A stretch of DNA of 64,000 nucleotides, taken from positions 62,001-126,000 of the forward strand of contig NZ_JBHUPT010000002.1 in NCBI RefSeq assembly GCF_049056525.1, read 5' to 3'. Shown here in pieces: positions 17,280 through 25,182 of the stretch. The stretch is from Leisingera coralii (GTDB lineage: Bacteria; Pseudomonadota; Alphaproteobacteria; Rhodobacterales; Rhodobacteraceae). Positions within the stretch are counted from its first letter, which is position 1, and each line of letters opens with the position of its first letter. Below the pieces are notes generated by a model, which was not told the DNA's origin, ran no database searches, and worked only from the letters and a program-made list of their open reading frames with translations. The position numbers and the translations under genes were made by a program.

Positions 17280-17961
17280 CTGCGGCAATCAGGTCCTCGG
17301 CCAATGTGATCCCCTCGGGATGGCCCACATCGCACCAGCGGCCGGGATATTCCAGCGCAAACAGCCGGTCCGCTGCGGCCATCTGGTTCCAAAGCACGTT
17401 CAGGGAGAAAACCTTGTCTTCAACCTGGTGCAGCCCCTCCGTTTTCAGGATTTGCACCCCGCCATAGACCAGATCGCCGCCGCGGCTGATGCGCCCTTCG
17501 GCGTCCATCGAGAAATCTCCGCCGCCGGTGCGGCCAACGGCCCGGTCCAGCGGCACACAAACCAGCAGCGCATCCATCCGCTCCGGATCCCAGGCTTCTT
17601 GCGCCAGCTGCAGCGGGTTCGGGCCTTTCCAGATGGCATCGGTGTTCATGGTGAAAACCGGGCTGTCCCCCAGCAGCGGCAGGGCATGGCGCAGCCCGCC
17701 GCCGGTGTCGAGAATGTCCGGCGTCTCAAGGCTCAGGAGCACGTTTTCAGGCTCTAATAAGGCCTTCAGCGGCTCTGGCTTGTAATGCAGGTTGGCCGCA
17801 ATGCGGGCCGGGCCTGCTTCGCGCACGAGCTCCAGGGCATGGGCGATCAGCGGCCGGCCTGCCACCTCGATCATCGGTTTCGGCTTGTCGCGGGTCAGCT
17901 CCCGCATCCGGGTGCCAAAGCCGGCGGCAAACAGCATGACGGCATCGGGGGAGCGCTGCAT
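17269..17961 (-). CDS. murU: Nucleotidyltransferase, probable N-acetylmuramate 1-phosphate uridylyltransferase
   Basis: A 230-residue sugar-1-phosphate nucleotidyltransferase. The signature LFAAGFGTRMRELT with KPKPMIEVAGRPLI at the N-terminus binds the nucleotide. Database names often read mannose-1-phosphate guanylyltransferase, but the direct pairing with an AmgK-type kinase (TGATG overlap) points to MurU, which makes UDP-MurNAc from recycled MurNAc-1-phosphate. That bypasses de novo synthesis and fosfomycin-sensitive MurA, as shown in Pseudomonas. Assignment rests on motif plus context. Confidence 0.8.
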   Translation of the reverse strand: MQRSPDAVMLFAAGFGTRMRELTRDKPKPMIEVAGRPLIAHALELVREAGPARIAANLHYKPEPLKALLEPENVLLSLETPDILDTGGGLRHALPLLGDSPVFTMNTDAIWKGPNPLQLAQEAWDPERMDALLVCVPLDRAVGRTGGGDFSMDAEGRISRGGDLVYGGVQILKTEGLHQVEDKVFSLNVLWNQMAAADRLFALEYPGRWCDVGHPEGITLAEDLIAADDV

Positions 17962-18959
17962 CAGGGCCTCAGCTTGTCCAGATTTTCCGGGGTGGGGGCC
18001 GGCAGGCTCTCGTGCAGCAAAGCTGCCACCCGGGCGAGCGCCGGGTGCTCCAGCCCGCGGATGAAATGGTCCCAGACCCGCGGGATCAGATCCACGTAAT
18101 GGGGTTTGCCGTAATCCATGCTGAGCCGGGCAAAGACGCCGAGAATACGCAGGTTCCGCTGCACGCCGAGCACGGTATAGGCGGTGCGGAAGCCGGACTC
18201 AGCGGTGCCGGAAGCCGCAATATAGCGGTCTATCATCTGCATTTCGATGCCGGCGGGCACGTCGCGGCGGGCGTCCTCCAGCAGCGACACCAGATCATAG
18301 GCCGGGTGGCCGGCGCGGGCGTCCTGGAAATCCAGCAGGCCAACGCGGGCGACGCCCTCGCGGTCCGGCAGCCACAGCAGGTTCTCGGCATGGTAGTCGC
18401 GCTGGACCAGCACCGGATCTCCCTTGACGGTTTCGCGCAGGATGTCCTCGAACATGTCCTCAAACCGGGCTTGCAGATCCGCATCCTGGCTGCCGAGGAT
18501 GCCGGCGCGGTACTTTGACAGCGCCAGTCCGGACATCTCCGCCATCATCCGCGGGCCATAGGGCTCCAGATCCGGCATCGGCGCCTGGTGCAGCGTAACC
18601 AGCGCATCGGTCGCCGCTTCATAAAGCTCCTTTTCGAGTGCTGGTTCGCGCAGGATGACCCGCGCATAAAGATCGTCGCCCAGATCCTCAAGCAGCAGGA
18701 AGCCGTGTTCGATGTCCTGCGCCAGGATCTCCGGGGCGCTGAGGCCCTGGTCCCGCAAGTAGCCGGCGACGCGGATGAACGGGCGGACATCCTCGCCCTT
18801 CTCCGGCGGGGCGTCCATCAGCACCACGGTTTCGCCATCGGCCCCGGTCAGCCGCTCATAGCGGCGGTTGGAGGCGTCGCCGGCCAGCGGGCCGCGCTGC
18901 CAGCCGGCATAAGGTGTTGCGGACAGGAAGGTTTCGCAAAGTGTCTTGCGGTCGGTCAT
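17961..18959 (-). CDS. amgK: Anomeric sugar kinase of the AmgK type
   Basis: AmgK phosphorylates MurNAc or GlcNAc at the anomeric position in peptidoglycan recycling. The 332-residue protein has the aminoglycoside-phosphotransferase fold: GDASNRRYERL near the N-terminus, the catalytic loop VQRDYHAENLLW near residue 190, and the metal motif GLLDFQDARAG. The start MTDRKTLCE overlaps the tsaE stop (ATGA), and the stop overlaps the murU start. Older annotations call it a phosphotransferase of unknown substrate; the neighbour murU supports the recycling role. Confidence 0.82.
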   Translation of the reverse strand: MTDRKTLCETFLSATPYAGWQRGPLAGDASNRRYERLTGADGETVVLMDAPPEKGEDVRPFIRVAGYLRDQGLSAPEILAQDIEHGFLLLEDLGDDLYARVILREPALEKELYEAATDALVTLHQAPMPDLEPYGPRMMAEMSGLALSKYRAGILGSQDADLQARFEDMFEDILRETVKGDPVLVQRDYHAENLLWLPDREGVARVGLLDFQDARAGHPAYDLVSLLEDARRDVPAGIEMQMIDRYIAASGTAESGFRTAYTVLGVQRNLRILGVFARLSMDYGKPHYVDLIPRVWDHFIRGLEHPALARVAALLHESLPAPTPENLDKLRP

Positions 18960-19432
18960 GCGCAGATGCGCTCCATCAGGGGCTGCCATTTCGGATCGCT
19001 CCAGCGGAGCGTCAGATGGCGGCGGTCTTCATGTTCGGGGTCCAGCGCCAGCGTCAGGTGCAGCGCGTGGGGAGGTGTCAGCTCAGCCAGCCGGTCGGGC
19101 CATTCAACCAGGCAGATCGCGGAGTCGAACGCTTCGGTCAGGCCCAGCTCCTCCAGTTCATCCAGCGAGGACAGCCGGTAGAGATCGGTGTGCCACAGCT
19201 CGCCGGCGGGCACATCATAGGTCTGCACCAGCGTGAACGTGGGGGAGGGTACATCCTCCGGCACCTCCATCAGCGACTGGATCAGGTGGCGGGCAAAATG
19301 AGTCTTGCCGGCACCGATCACCCCCTCCAGCAGCAGGCAATCGCCGGGGCGCAGGGCCCCGGCGATTTCTGCGGCCAAGCGGGCCGTTTCATCCGGTGAG
19401 TTCAGCGTGCAGGCCGCGGTATGCGTGGTCAT
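18956..19432 (-). CDS. tsaE: tRNA threonylcarbamoyladenosine biosynthesis protein TsaE
   Basis: TsaE is the ATPase of the TsaBDE complex that makes t6A37 in ANN-decoding tRNAs; TsaD is also encoded in this window at about 30 kb. The 158-residue protein starts at MTTHTAACTL. Walker A GVIGAGKTHFAR lies near residue 36, and the YRLSSLDELEELGL and CLVEWPDRL motifs are conserved in the family. The open frame extends far upstream of the chosen ATG, but without homologous sequence. The stop overlaps the amgK start. Confidence 0.93.
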   Translation of the reverse strand: MTTHTAACTLNSPDETARLAAEIAGALRPGDCLLLEGVIGAGKTHFARHLIQSLMEVPEDVPSPTFTLVQTYDVPAGELWHTDLYRLSSLDELEELGLTEAFDSAICLVEWPDRLAELTPPHALHLTLALDPEHEDRRHLTLRWSDPKWQPLMERICA

Positions 19433-19481
19433 GGCGGTACAATGCCGCCGCCGCCGGACTGCTGCAAGCGGGTTTCCCTGC

Positions 19482-21029
19482 TCAGCCCTGGGTGATGGCG
19501 GGGAAACGCTCCTGGCCTGCCGGCAGGGCGGCGGTTTCAGGCGGGCGGAAGCTGACCATGGTGGCGCCGTTCTGGATTGCGGACACCTTGCAGACCAGCG
19601 GGGTGCCATCGCGCAGCTGGACGCGGGACCACCAGGCCTCCCGCCCTTCGTAGCCGGCGACAAAGTCGCGGATCTCTCCCCAGACCGGGGTCGGGGCGCT
19701 GGTGTTCTGCCAGACCCGGCTGGCGTCCATGATCGAGACCTTGGCAAAGCTCGCCTCAGGATCCATCTGCCACAGGCTGCCATAGGCGGTGTTGGAGAAG
19801 GTCATGGTGCCGTCGCTGGCAAAGACCGCGATCGCCTCGTCCATCTGGTCCAGGATCGACTGGCCCATTTCCAGCTCCGAGCGGAACTGGCGGGTGAGAG
19901 TCACCTCGGCGGTGATGTCCTCGAACAGGAAGGCGATGGCGCCATCGGGATGCGGGCGCCCGGACACCTTGTAGACGGAACCCGATGGCAGCGACCAGGT
20001 TTCCTGGTACCGGCCTTCGGCGGCGGCTTCCAGCAGGTCGGCCATCTGGTGGCGCCAGCTGGAGTAGCTTTTGGGTTCCGGCATCATCCGCTGATCGCGC
20101 AGGCGGTCAAAGAAGGTTAGCAGGTTGGGCCGCGAGCTGAGGAAATTGGCGGGCAGGGCGGTGAGGTCGATCAGCACCGGGTTGAACAGCACCAGCTGGC
20201 GGTTGCGGTCAAAGATCGCGAGCCCGATCGACAGCTGGGCAAAGGTCTTGGCCAGGGTCTGGACAAAGTTGCGCTGCGCCACTTCCGCATCTACCACCGC
20301 GTTCACGTCGACCGCGTGGCACAGCCAGCCAGCCTCGGTTTCGGTGGTCGAGACGTTGTACCACAGCTTCTTGTTGCTTTCCGGCAGCGGGATGGAGATC
20401 CGCTCCGGCTTGCCGCTGGTCATCGGGTCGTGGAGATCGGTGAACAGTGGGTCGGCAAAATCCGCGTTCCGGCCGCGGATCTTCTGGCTGAGATTGTCAT
20501 AGGCGAGGTTCGACCAGGTGACATTGCCCTCCTCCGATTGCAGCCAGACCGGGTACGGCGCCTGGTGCACGGCGGCGCGCAGGGTGGTCAGCTCCTGGTC
20601 GAGGGATTTGTTCTGCTCTTCCAGGGTGCTGCGGCGCAGCTGCACCCGGGTCACCCCGTCGATCCATTCGCAATGCGCCTCGCGGCTTTCGGCGGCGGCA
20701 GTGCCGGACAGGACCAGCGGGCCGACATCCTTGAGGAAGCCCGGCGATTGCGGCAGGCCCGGGTAGCTGCGGGCGAGCTGGTCGCGCAGCATGCTCCAGT
20801 CGAAATTCTCTGCCTGGTCGCCAATGAACTTGCGCGCGCCGGAGGACCAGCCGATCAGGCTGTTGTCGTCAAACAGGAACACCGCATCGGTGCGGCCGTC
20901 GGCGGCCAGCAGGTCGTGCTCCATGCCGCGGCGGCGGGGCGCGGGCGACAGCCACCAGACTGCGGCAGCAGCCGTTGCAGCGCACAGCGCCACCAGTACA
21001 AACCATTCGATCGAAGCGAAGTTCTGCAT
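19482..21029 (-). CDS. divL: Multi-PAS membrane protein resembling DivL without kinase domains
   Basis: A 515-residue protein with one N-terminal membrane segment (about residues 8-27) and a series of PAS-like modules at roughly 45-130, 155-245, 265-375 and 395-505. A short coiled coil (LEEQNKSLDQEL) lies near residue 140. It stops after the last PAS strand (GATMVSFR), with no dimerisation helix and no ATPase domain. DivL of Caulobacter has a similar membrane-plus-PAS layout followed by a Tyr-type DHp/ATPase and tunes CckA in the CtrA phosphorelay. I recall a PAS-only DivL in Rhodobacter capsulatus affecting gene transfer agent production. It precedes tsaE by 49 bases in the same run. The start is supported by AGGA upstream. 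Confidence 0.68.
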   Translation of the reverse strand: MQNFASIEWFVLVALCAATAAAAVWWLSPAPRRRGMEHDLLAADGRTDAVFLFDDNSLIGWSSGARKFIGDQAENFDWSMLRDQLARSYPGLPQSPGFLKDVGPLVLSGTAAAESREAHCEWIDGVTRVQLRRSTLEEQNKSLDQELTTLRAAVHQAPYPVWLQSEEGNVTWSNLAYDNLSQKIRGRNADFADPLFTDLHDPMTSGKPERISIPLPESNKKLWYNVSTTETEAGWLCHAVDVNAVVDAEVAQRNFVQTLAKTFAQLSIGLAIFDRNRQLVLFNPVLIDLTALPANFLSSRPNLLTFFDRLRDQRMMPEPKSYSSWRHQMADLLEAAAEGRYQETWSLPSGSVYKVSGRPHPDGAIAFLFEDITAEVTLTRQFRSELEMGQSILDQMDEAIAVFASDGTMTFSNTAYGSLWQMDPEASFAKVSIMDASRVWQNTSAPTPVWGEIRDFVAGYEGREAWWSRVQLRDGTPLVCKVSAIQNGATMVSFRPPETAALPAGQERFPAITQG

Positions 21030-21117
21030 TTCGTCCTGCCCGTTCAGCTCTCGTTTACCCGCATGGTTCGTCAATAATGGTTAAATGAAGTTTAATTGGT
21101 TGCCCAAAAGTGAATAG

Positions 21118-22512
21118 TTAAATTTCTAAAGGTATATTTTTCCCGATGACAGGGCCGCCGTCCTCCATCGCGTCGATTTTTTCGCGTGGCCAGGCCACCT
21201 CGACAATGGCGCCGCGCCGTTCGCTGTAGGGGCTGAGGGTCTGGAACGGGTCCGACCCATTGGCGAATCTCAGCTGGGCGCCGGTGCGCTGCAGCAGGGT
21301 CTTGGCAATGAACAGGCCCAGCCCCATGCCCTCATACTCCGGCCGTTGCTTCAATTCGCTCTCGCCGCGGCGGCGGCGCACGAAGGGGTCGCCGATCCGG
21401 CCCAGCAGCTGCGGCGGGAAGCCCTGCCCGTCATCGCAGATCCGCAGGATGATCCGGTCGTCGTTCCAGGCGGCATCAATCCAGACGGTAGACTGGGCAA
21501 AATCGACGGCGTTCTGCACCAGGTTGCGCAGCCCGTGGATGATTTCAGGCTTGCGCAGCACGGTCGGTTGCTGGAAATCGCCGCCTTCCAGCGGTTCCTC
21601 ATGATAGATGACCGTCTTGCCCCGGTTCATATGCGGCTCCGCGGCCTCGGTCACCAGGGTTGAGAACGGGGCCTGTCGCAGATGCAGGTCGTCCTTGCCG
21701 GCCCGGCCCATGCTGCGCAGAATGTCGCGGCAGCGGTCGGCCTGTTCACGGATCAGTGCGGCGTCCTCGCGCAGGTCGGGGCGGTCGTCCAGTTCCTCGA
21801 TCAGCTCGGCACTGGCAAGCTTGATGGTGGCCAGGGGTGTGCCCAGCTCATGCGCGGCAGCGGCCACCACGCCGCCCAGGTCGGTCAGCTTCTGCTCGCG
21901 CGAGAGCGCCAGCTGGGTGGCGCTCAGCGCGTCGGACATCGAACGCATCTCGTTGCTGACGCGGAAGGAATAGGCGCCGATGAACAGGATGGCGATGACG
22001 ATGGCGATCCAGTTGCCGAAGATGAACACGTCGGGGATGCGCAGGATAAAGCCCAGTTCGGTGCGCAGCGGCAGATGAAACTCCGCCATCAGGGTGACCA
22101 GGATGATGGCGGTGGCACCGATGATCAGGGTGGAGCGCAGCCCCATCACCGCGGCAGAAATCGTCACCGGCCCCAGCACCAGCAGCGCAAAGGGGTTGTT
22201 CAGCCCGCCGGTCAGATACAGCAGGAAGGACAGCTGCAGCAGGTCGAACAGCACCATCAGGAAGTTCTCGAACTCGGTCAGGCGCTTGTTTTCCGGGAAG
22301 GCGAAGATGGCGATCAGGTTGCCCGCCGCCGAAATGCCGATCGCCAGGTAGCACAGGCCCAGCTCCAGCTGCAGGTTGAAACGGTACTGCGCCACCGCAA
22401 TGGCGGTGATCTGCCCGGCAATCGCCACCCAGCGCAGCAGGATCAGGGTCCGCAGCCGGATCCAGTGGCTGTGTTCATGGCTGCCCGCCAGCCTGAAGAT
22501 GCGATCGCTCAT
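21118..22512 (-). CDS. regB: Redox-responsive sensor histidine kinase RegB/PrrB
   Basis: RegB senses respiratory/redox state and phosphorylates RegA to control photosynthesis, respiration, carbon and nitrogen genes. The 464-residue protein has six hydrophobic segments in residues 20-185, including the quinone-site motif GGLNNPF at 102-108. The phospho-acceptor is His221 in AHELGTPLATIK, and the redox-active cysteine is Cys261 in ADRCRDIL. N and G boxes are GLRNLVQNAVDF, DDGQGFP and GMGLGLFIAKTLL. The start at 22512 fits relatives better than upstream ATGs. It is divergent from senC-regA, as in Rhodobacter. Confidence 0.95.
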   Translation of the reverse strand: MSDRIFRLAGSHEHSHWIRLRTLILLRWVAIAGQITAIAVAQYRFNLQLELGLCYLAIGISAAGNLIAIFAFPENKRLTEFENFLMVLFDLLQLSFLLYLTGGLNNPFALLVLGPVTISAAVMGLRSTLIIGATAIILVTLMAEFHLPLRTELGFILRIPDVFIFGNWIAIVIAILFIGAYSFRVSNEMRSMSDALSATQLALSREQKLTDLGGVVAAAAHELGTPLATIKLASAELIEELDDRPDLREDAALIREQADRCRDILRSMGRAGKDDLHLRQAPFSTLVTEAAEPHMNRGKTVIYHEEPLEGGDFQQPTVLRKPEIIHGLRNLVQNAVDFAQSTVWIDAAWNDDRIILRICDDGQGFPPQLLGRIGDPFVRRRRGESELKQRPEYEGMGLGLFIAKTLLQRTGAQLRFANGSDPFQTLSPYSERRGAIVEVAWPREKIDAMEDGGPVIGKNIPLEI

Positions 22513-22628
22513 TTGGTCCGCTGCTCCCGCAGATGTGACGCCGTGCGCCAGTTGCATCGGCTGTATTTCTTGATAGGTCTGGCGCCGCAAACGATCAACA
22601 ACCCTTCCCTGACGAAAAGTGTGATCTC

Positions 22629-23249
22629 ATGACCCGCGTTTATGCTCTTCTTGCTGCCGCTTTTGTTGCTGCCCTGGTGGGCAGCGCCTGGTTCCTGACG
22701 CGCGGGGGCAGCGGGGGCGACAAATTCGCACAGTGCCGCAGCAGCCAGATCGCCGGCGGGGCGGACACCATCGGCGGGGCATTTGAACTGGTCAACGCCA
22801 AGGGCGAAACCGTTACCGACAAGGACGTGATCACCGAGCCGTCGATCGTCTATTTCGGCTATACCTTCTGCCCCGATGTCTGCCCGATGGATTCGGCCCG
22901 CAACGCCGATGCCGTCGACGTTCTGGCCGAGCGCGGCATCAGCGTGACGCCGGTGTTCATTTCCATCGACCCGGACCGCGATACCCCTGAAGCGGTTGGC
23001 GATTTTGCCGCAAACCTGCATGAGAAGATGATCGGGCTGACCGGCTCTCTGGAGCAGGTGAAGGCCGCCAGCAAGGCCTACAAGACCTATTTCAAGAAGA
23101 ACGAAGGCGATGAGGACTACTACCTGGTCGACCATTCCACCTTCTCCTACCTGGTGCTGCCTGAGGAAGGTTTCGTGGAATTCTTCCGGCGTGATGAAAC
23201 CGCAGAGCAGATGGCCGACAAGGCCGCTTGTTTCATCGAAAAAATCTGA
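22629..23249 (+). CDS. senC: SCO1/SenC/PrrC-family copper-binding protein
   Basis: SenC/PrrC is a membrane-anchored periplasmic thioredoxin-fold protein needed for copper delivery to cytochrome oxidase. The 206-residue protein has one N-terminal membrane segment (residues 5-23) and the copper site YTFCPDVCPMD (Cys81, Cys85), with His169 in LVDHSTFSY as third ligand. It lies between divergent regB and regA, the classic Rhodobacter arrangement in which PrrC also passes a redox signal to PrrB. regA follows 78 bases downstream. Confidence 0.95.
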   Translation: MTRVYALLAAAFVAALVGSAWFLTRGGSGGDKFAQCRSSQIAGGADTIGGAFELVNAKGETVTDKDVITEPSIVYFGYTFCPDVCPMDSARNADAVDVLAERGISVTPVFISIDPDRDTPEAVGDFAANLHEKMIGLTGSLEQVKAASKAYKTYFKKNEGDEDYYLVDHSTFSYLVLPEEGFVEFFRRDETAEQMADKAACFIEKI

Positions 23250-23327
23250 AGCAGGATAGCTGTTTGACCTTTCCCCTTGCCCGGACATATTCTTGCGTGA
23301 ACTGAAATACTTCGCGGAGGACCGGGC

Positions 23328-23882
23328 ATGGCCGAAACTGCTCTGCAGGACATTGGACCCGATAAATCGCTGCTGCTGGTCGATGACGACGAGCCGTTCC
23401 TGCGGCGTCTGGCCAAGGCAATGGAGAAACGCGGCTTCGAGGTGGAAACCGCAGGCTCCGTCGCCGCCGGCAGCGCCATCGCAACCGCCCGCCCGCCGGC
23501 CTATGCAGTGGTCGATCTGCGGCTGGAAGACGGCAATGGCCTGGATGTGGTCGAGGTGCTGCGCGAAAAACGCCCCGACAGCCGGGTGGTGGTGCTGACC
23601 GGCTATGGCGCCATTGCCACGGCGGTGGCCGCGGTCAAGATCGGTGCGACGGACTACCTTTCCAAGCCGGCCGATGCCACCGACATCATGAATGCGCTCC
23701 TGGCCACCGAGGATGAGCTGCCGCCGCCGCCGGACAACCCGATGAGCGCCGACCGGGTGCGCTGGGAGCATATCCAGCGGATCTACGAGCTGTGCGACCG
23801 CAACGTGTCGGAGACTGCCCGGCGGCTGAACATGCACCGCCGCACGCTGCAGCGGATTCTGGCCAAGCGCAGCCCGCGCTGA
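23328..23882 (+). CDS. regA: Response regulator RegA/PrrA/ActR
   Basis: RegA is the DNA-binding partner of RegB. The 184-residue protein has a receiver domain with acidic residues LLVDDDE, phospho-acceptor Asp63 in VVDLRLEDGNGL, and Lys113 in YLSKPADAT. A proline-rich linker (PPPPDNP) precedes the C-terminal Fis-type helix-turn-helix, SETARRLNMHRRTLQRIL, which is nearly invariant in this family. The length matches Rhodobacter RegA. The gene ends three bases before a convergent HD-domain gene rather than being followed by hvrA. Confidence 0.96.
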   Translation: MAETALQDIGPDKSLLLVDDDEPFLRRLAKAMEKRGFEVETAGSVAAGSAIATARPPAYAVVDLRLEDGNGLDVVEVLREKRPDSRVVVLTGYGAIATAVAAVKIGATDYLSKPADATDIMNALLATEDELPPPPDNPMSADRVRWEHIQRIYELCDRNVSETARRLNMHRRTLQRILAKRSPR

Positions 23883-23885
23883 GCC

Positions 23886-24482
23886 TTACAGCTGCTCCAT
23901 CAATTCCGCATGGCGGTGCAAAAACGCCATGCGGGTTTCCACCGGCGGCCGCAGCACGATGTGCAGGCCGTCCACAGTCTCCGGTTTCGGGCGGCCAAAG
24001 AACCGGCTGGCCTCCTGCTCAGAAAACCCTGCGATCTGCACCGCCTCCATCCAGGCGCTGACCCTGTCGGCGCGTTTGATCTGCGCCTTCACAGTCTTGG
24101 GCAGGGCTGCGGGCAGCCCGAACCGCAGATGAATGGCGGCCGTCAGCCGCTGGTCCAGATCGCCGTAACCCGGACCCACCGCGGCTTTGACCGGTGAGAT
24201 CATGTCGCCGATCACATATTCCGGCGCATCGTGCAGCAGCGCTGCCAGCCGCCATTTGACCGGCGCCTTGGGGTTCATGCGGGCAAAGATGTCTTCGACC
24301 AGCAGTGAATGCTCCGCCACCGAATAGGCAAAATCCCCCCGCGTCTGACCGTTCCAGCGTGCCACAAAGGCCAGCCCGTGGGCGATGTCCTCGATTTCGA
24401 TGTCCACCGGGGTCGGATCCAGCAGATCCAGGCGGCGGCCGGAGAGCATGCGCTGCCAGGCGCGGACGGGTTTGGCGGGCAT
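23886..24482 (-). CDS. HD-domain phosphohydrolase (YfbR-like)
   Basis: A 198-residue metal-dependent HD hydrolase. The motifs are VAEHSLLVEDI, LLHDAPEYVIGDM (the HD pair) and IKRADRVSAWME (third metal ligand), in the order seen in YfbR-like 5'-nucleotidases. The start MPAKPVRAW is chosen because AGGA lies eight bases upstream; a longer frame exists but has no family similarity. It may act on dNMPs or other nucleotides; the substrate is not established. It converges on regA with a three-base gap. Confidence 0.82.
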   Translation of the reverse strand: MPAKPVRAWQRMLSGRRLDLLDPTPVDIEIEDIAHGLAFVARWNGQTRGDFAYSVAEHSLLVEDIFARMNPKAPVKWRLAALLHDAPEYVIGDMISPVKAAVGPGYGDLDQRLTAAIHLRFGLPAALPKTVKAQIKRADRVSAWMEAVQIAGFSEQEASRFFGRPKPETVDGLHIVLRPPVETRMAFLHRHAELMEQL

Positions 24483-24609
24483 GGAAGGTGTCCTGTCGCT
24501 GAATTCGCCCCTTTGACTACCTGTTGAGTGGCAATCGGGCAATGCTTTGAACTTGCTGATGTTCACGGTCCGGACACGGGCGAAAACCGGGTATTTACGG
24601 GCTGTGAAT

Positions 24610-24640
24610 TTGAAACCGGCCCATTCAGACCCAATATTAT
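24610..24640 (+). promoter_or_regulatory. Possible promoter upstream of the small secreted protein gene
   Basis: TTGAAA (24610-24615) and TATTAT (24635-24640) are 19 bases apart, in a locally AT-rich stretch about 75 bases before the ATG at 24717. The spacing is long, so this is tentative. Confidence 0.3.
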
Positions 24641-24716
24641 AAGGGTATAAGGGGCACCGCCCCCTCACGCGGCAAACCCCTTTCGTGACGTGACACAGAA
24701 TGGAAAGGAGTTTGTC

Positions 24717-25031
24717 ATGTTCAAACGTCTGCTTGGTGTTTCTCTGCTTTTCGGCATGGCCGCGACTGCGCCGCCTGCCCTGGCTGCCAGCTGCGGCGAC
24801 CGCGAGGCGATGACCGAGAAGCTGGCAAGCGGGTATTCCGAACGGCTGACCGCCGGCGGATTGCAGAAAGGCCGCACCGAGGCCACTGTGATCGAGGTCT
24901 GGGCGTCGGATGAAACCGGAACCTTCACTGTTCTGGTCACACATGCAAACGGGATCAGCTGCGTTGTCGCAACCGGGTCCTCGTTCTTCCATCTCCCGGA
25001 AAAAGCGCCGGATACGGGCACGCCAAGCTGA
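24717..25031 (+). CDS. Small secreted protein of unknown function
   Basis: A 104-residue protein with a clear signal peptide (residues 1-24, MFKRLLGVSLLFGMAATAPP then cleavage after LALA-type sequence at ALAAS). The mature part has two cysteines (in ASCGDR and GISCVV), which could form one disulfide in the periplasm, and a strand pattern EVWASDETGTFTVLVTHANG. GGAAAGGAG is a strong ribosome site just upstream. I do not recognise the family. It stands where hvrA lies in Rhodobacter capsulatus, but it is not a nucleoid protein. Confidence 0.7.
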   Translation: MFKRLLGVSLLFGMAATAPPALAASCGDREAMTEKLASGYSERLTAGGLQKGRTEATVIEVWASDETGTFTVLVTHANGISCVVATGSSFFHLPEKAPDTGTPS

Positions 25032-25182
25032 ATTGGACAGCTTGACAGGCTACCCCCTACAGCCTGACCGACCACAAAATGCCAGAGCCTTTGGCTCCGG
25101 TTGCGGGTATCTTCGTTGAATATCAACAATTGCAGTGTTAGGCCCTGCAGCAAGTGTACACGTAACCGGAATGGAGCAGACT

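Noticed and set aside
25032..25182. SAH or SAM riboswitch in the ahcY leader
   Set aside because: Small hairpins are present, but the conserved core sequences of known SAH, SAM-II or SAM/SAH aptamers were not found by eye. A covariance search would be decisive.
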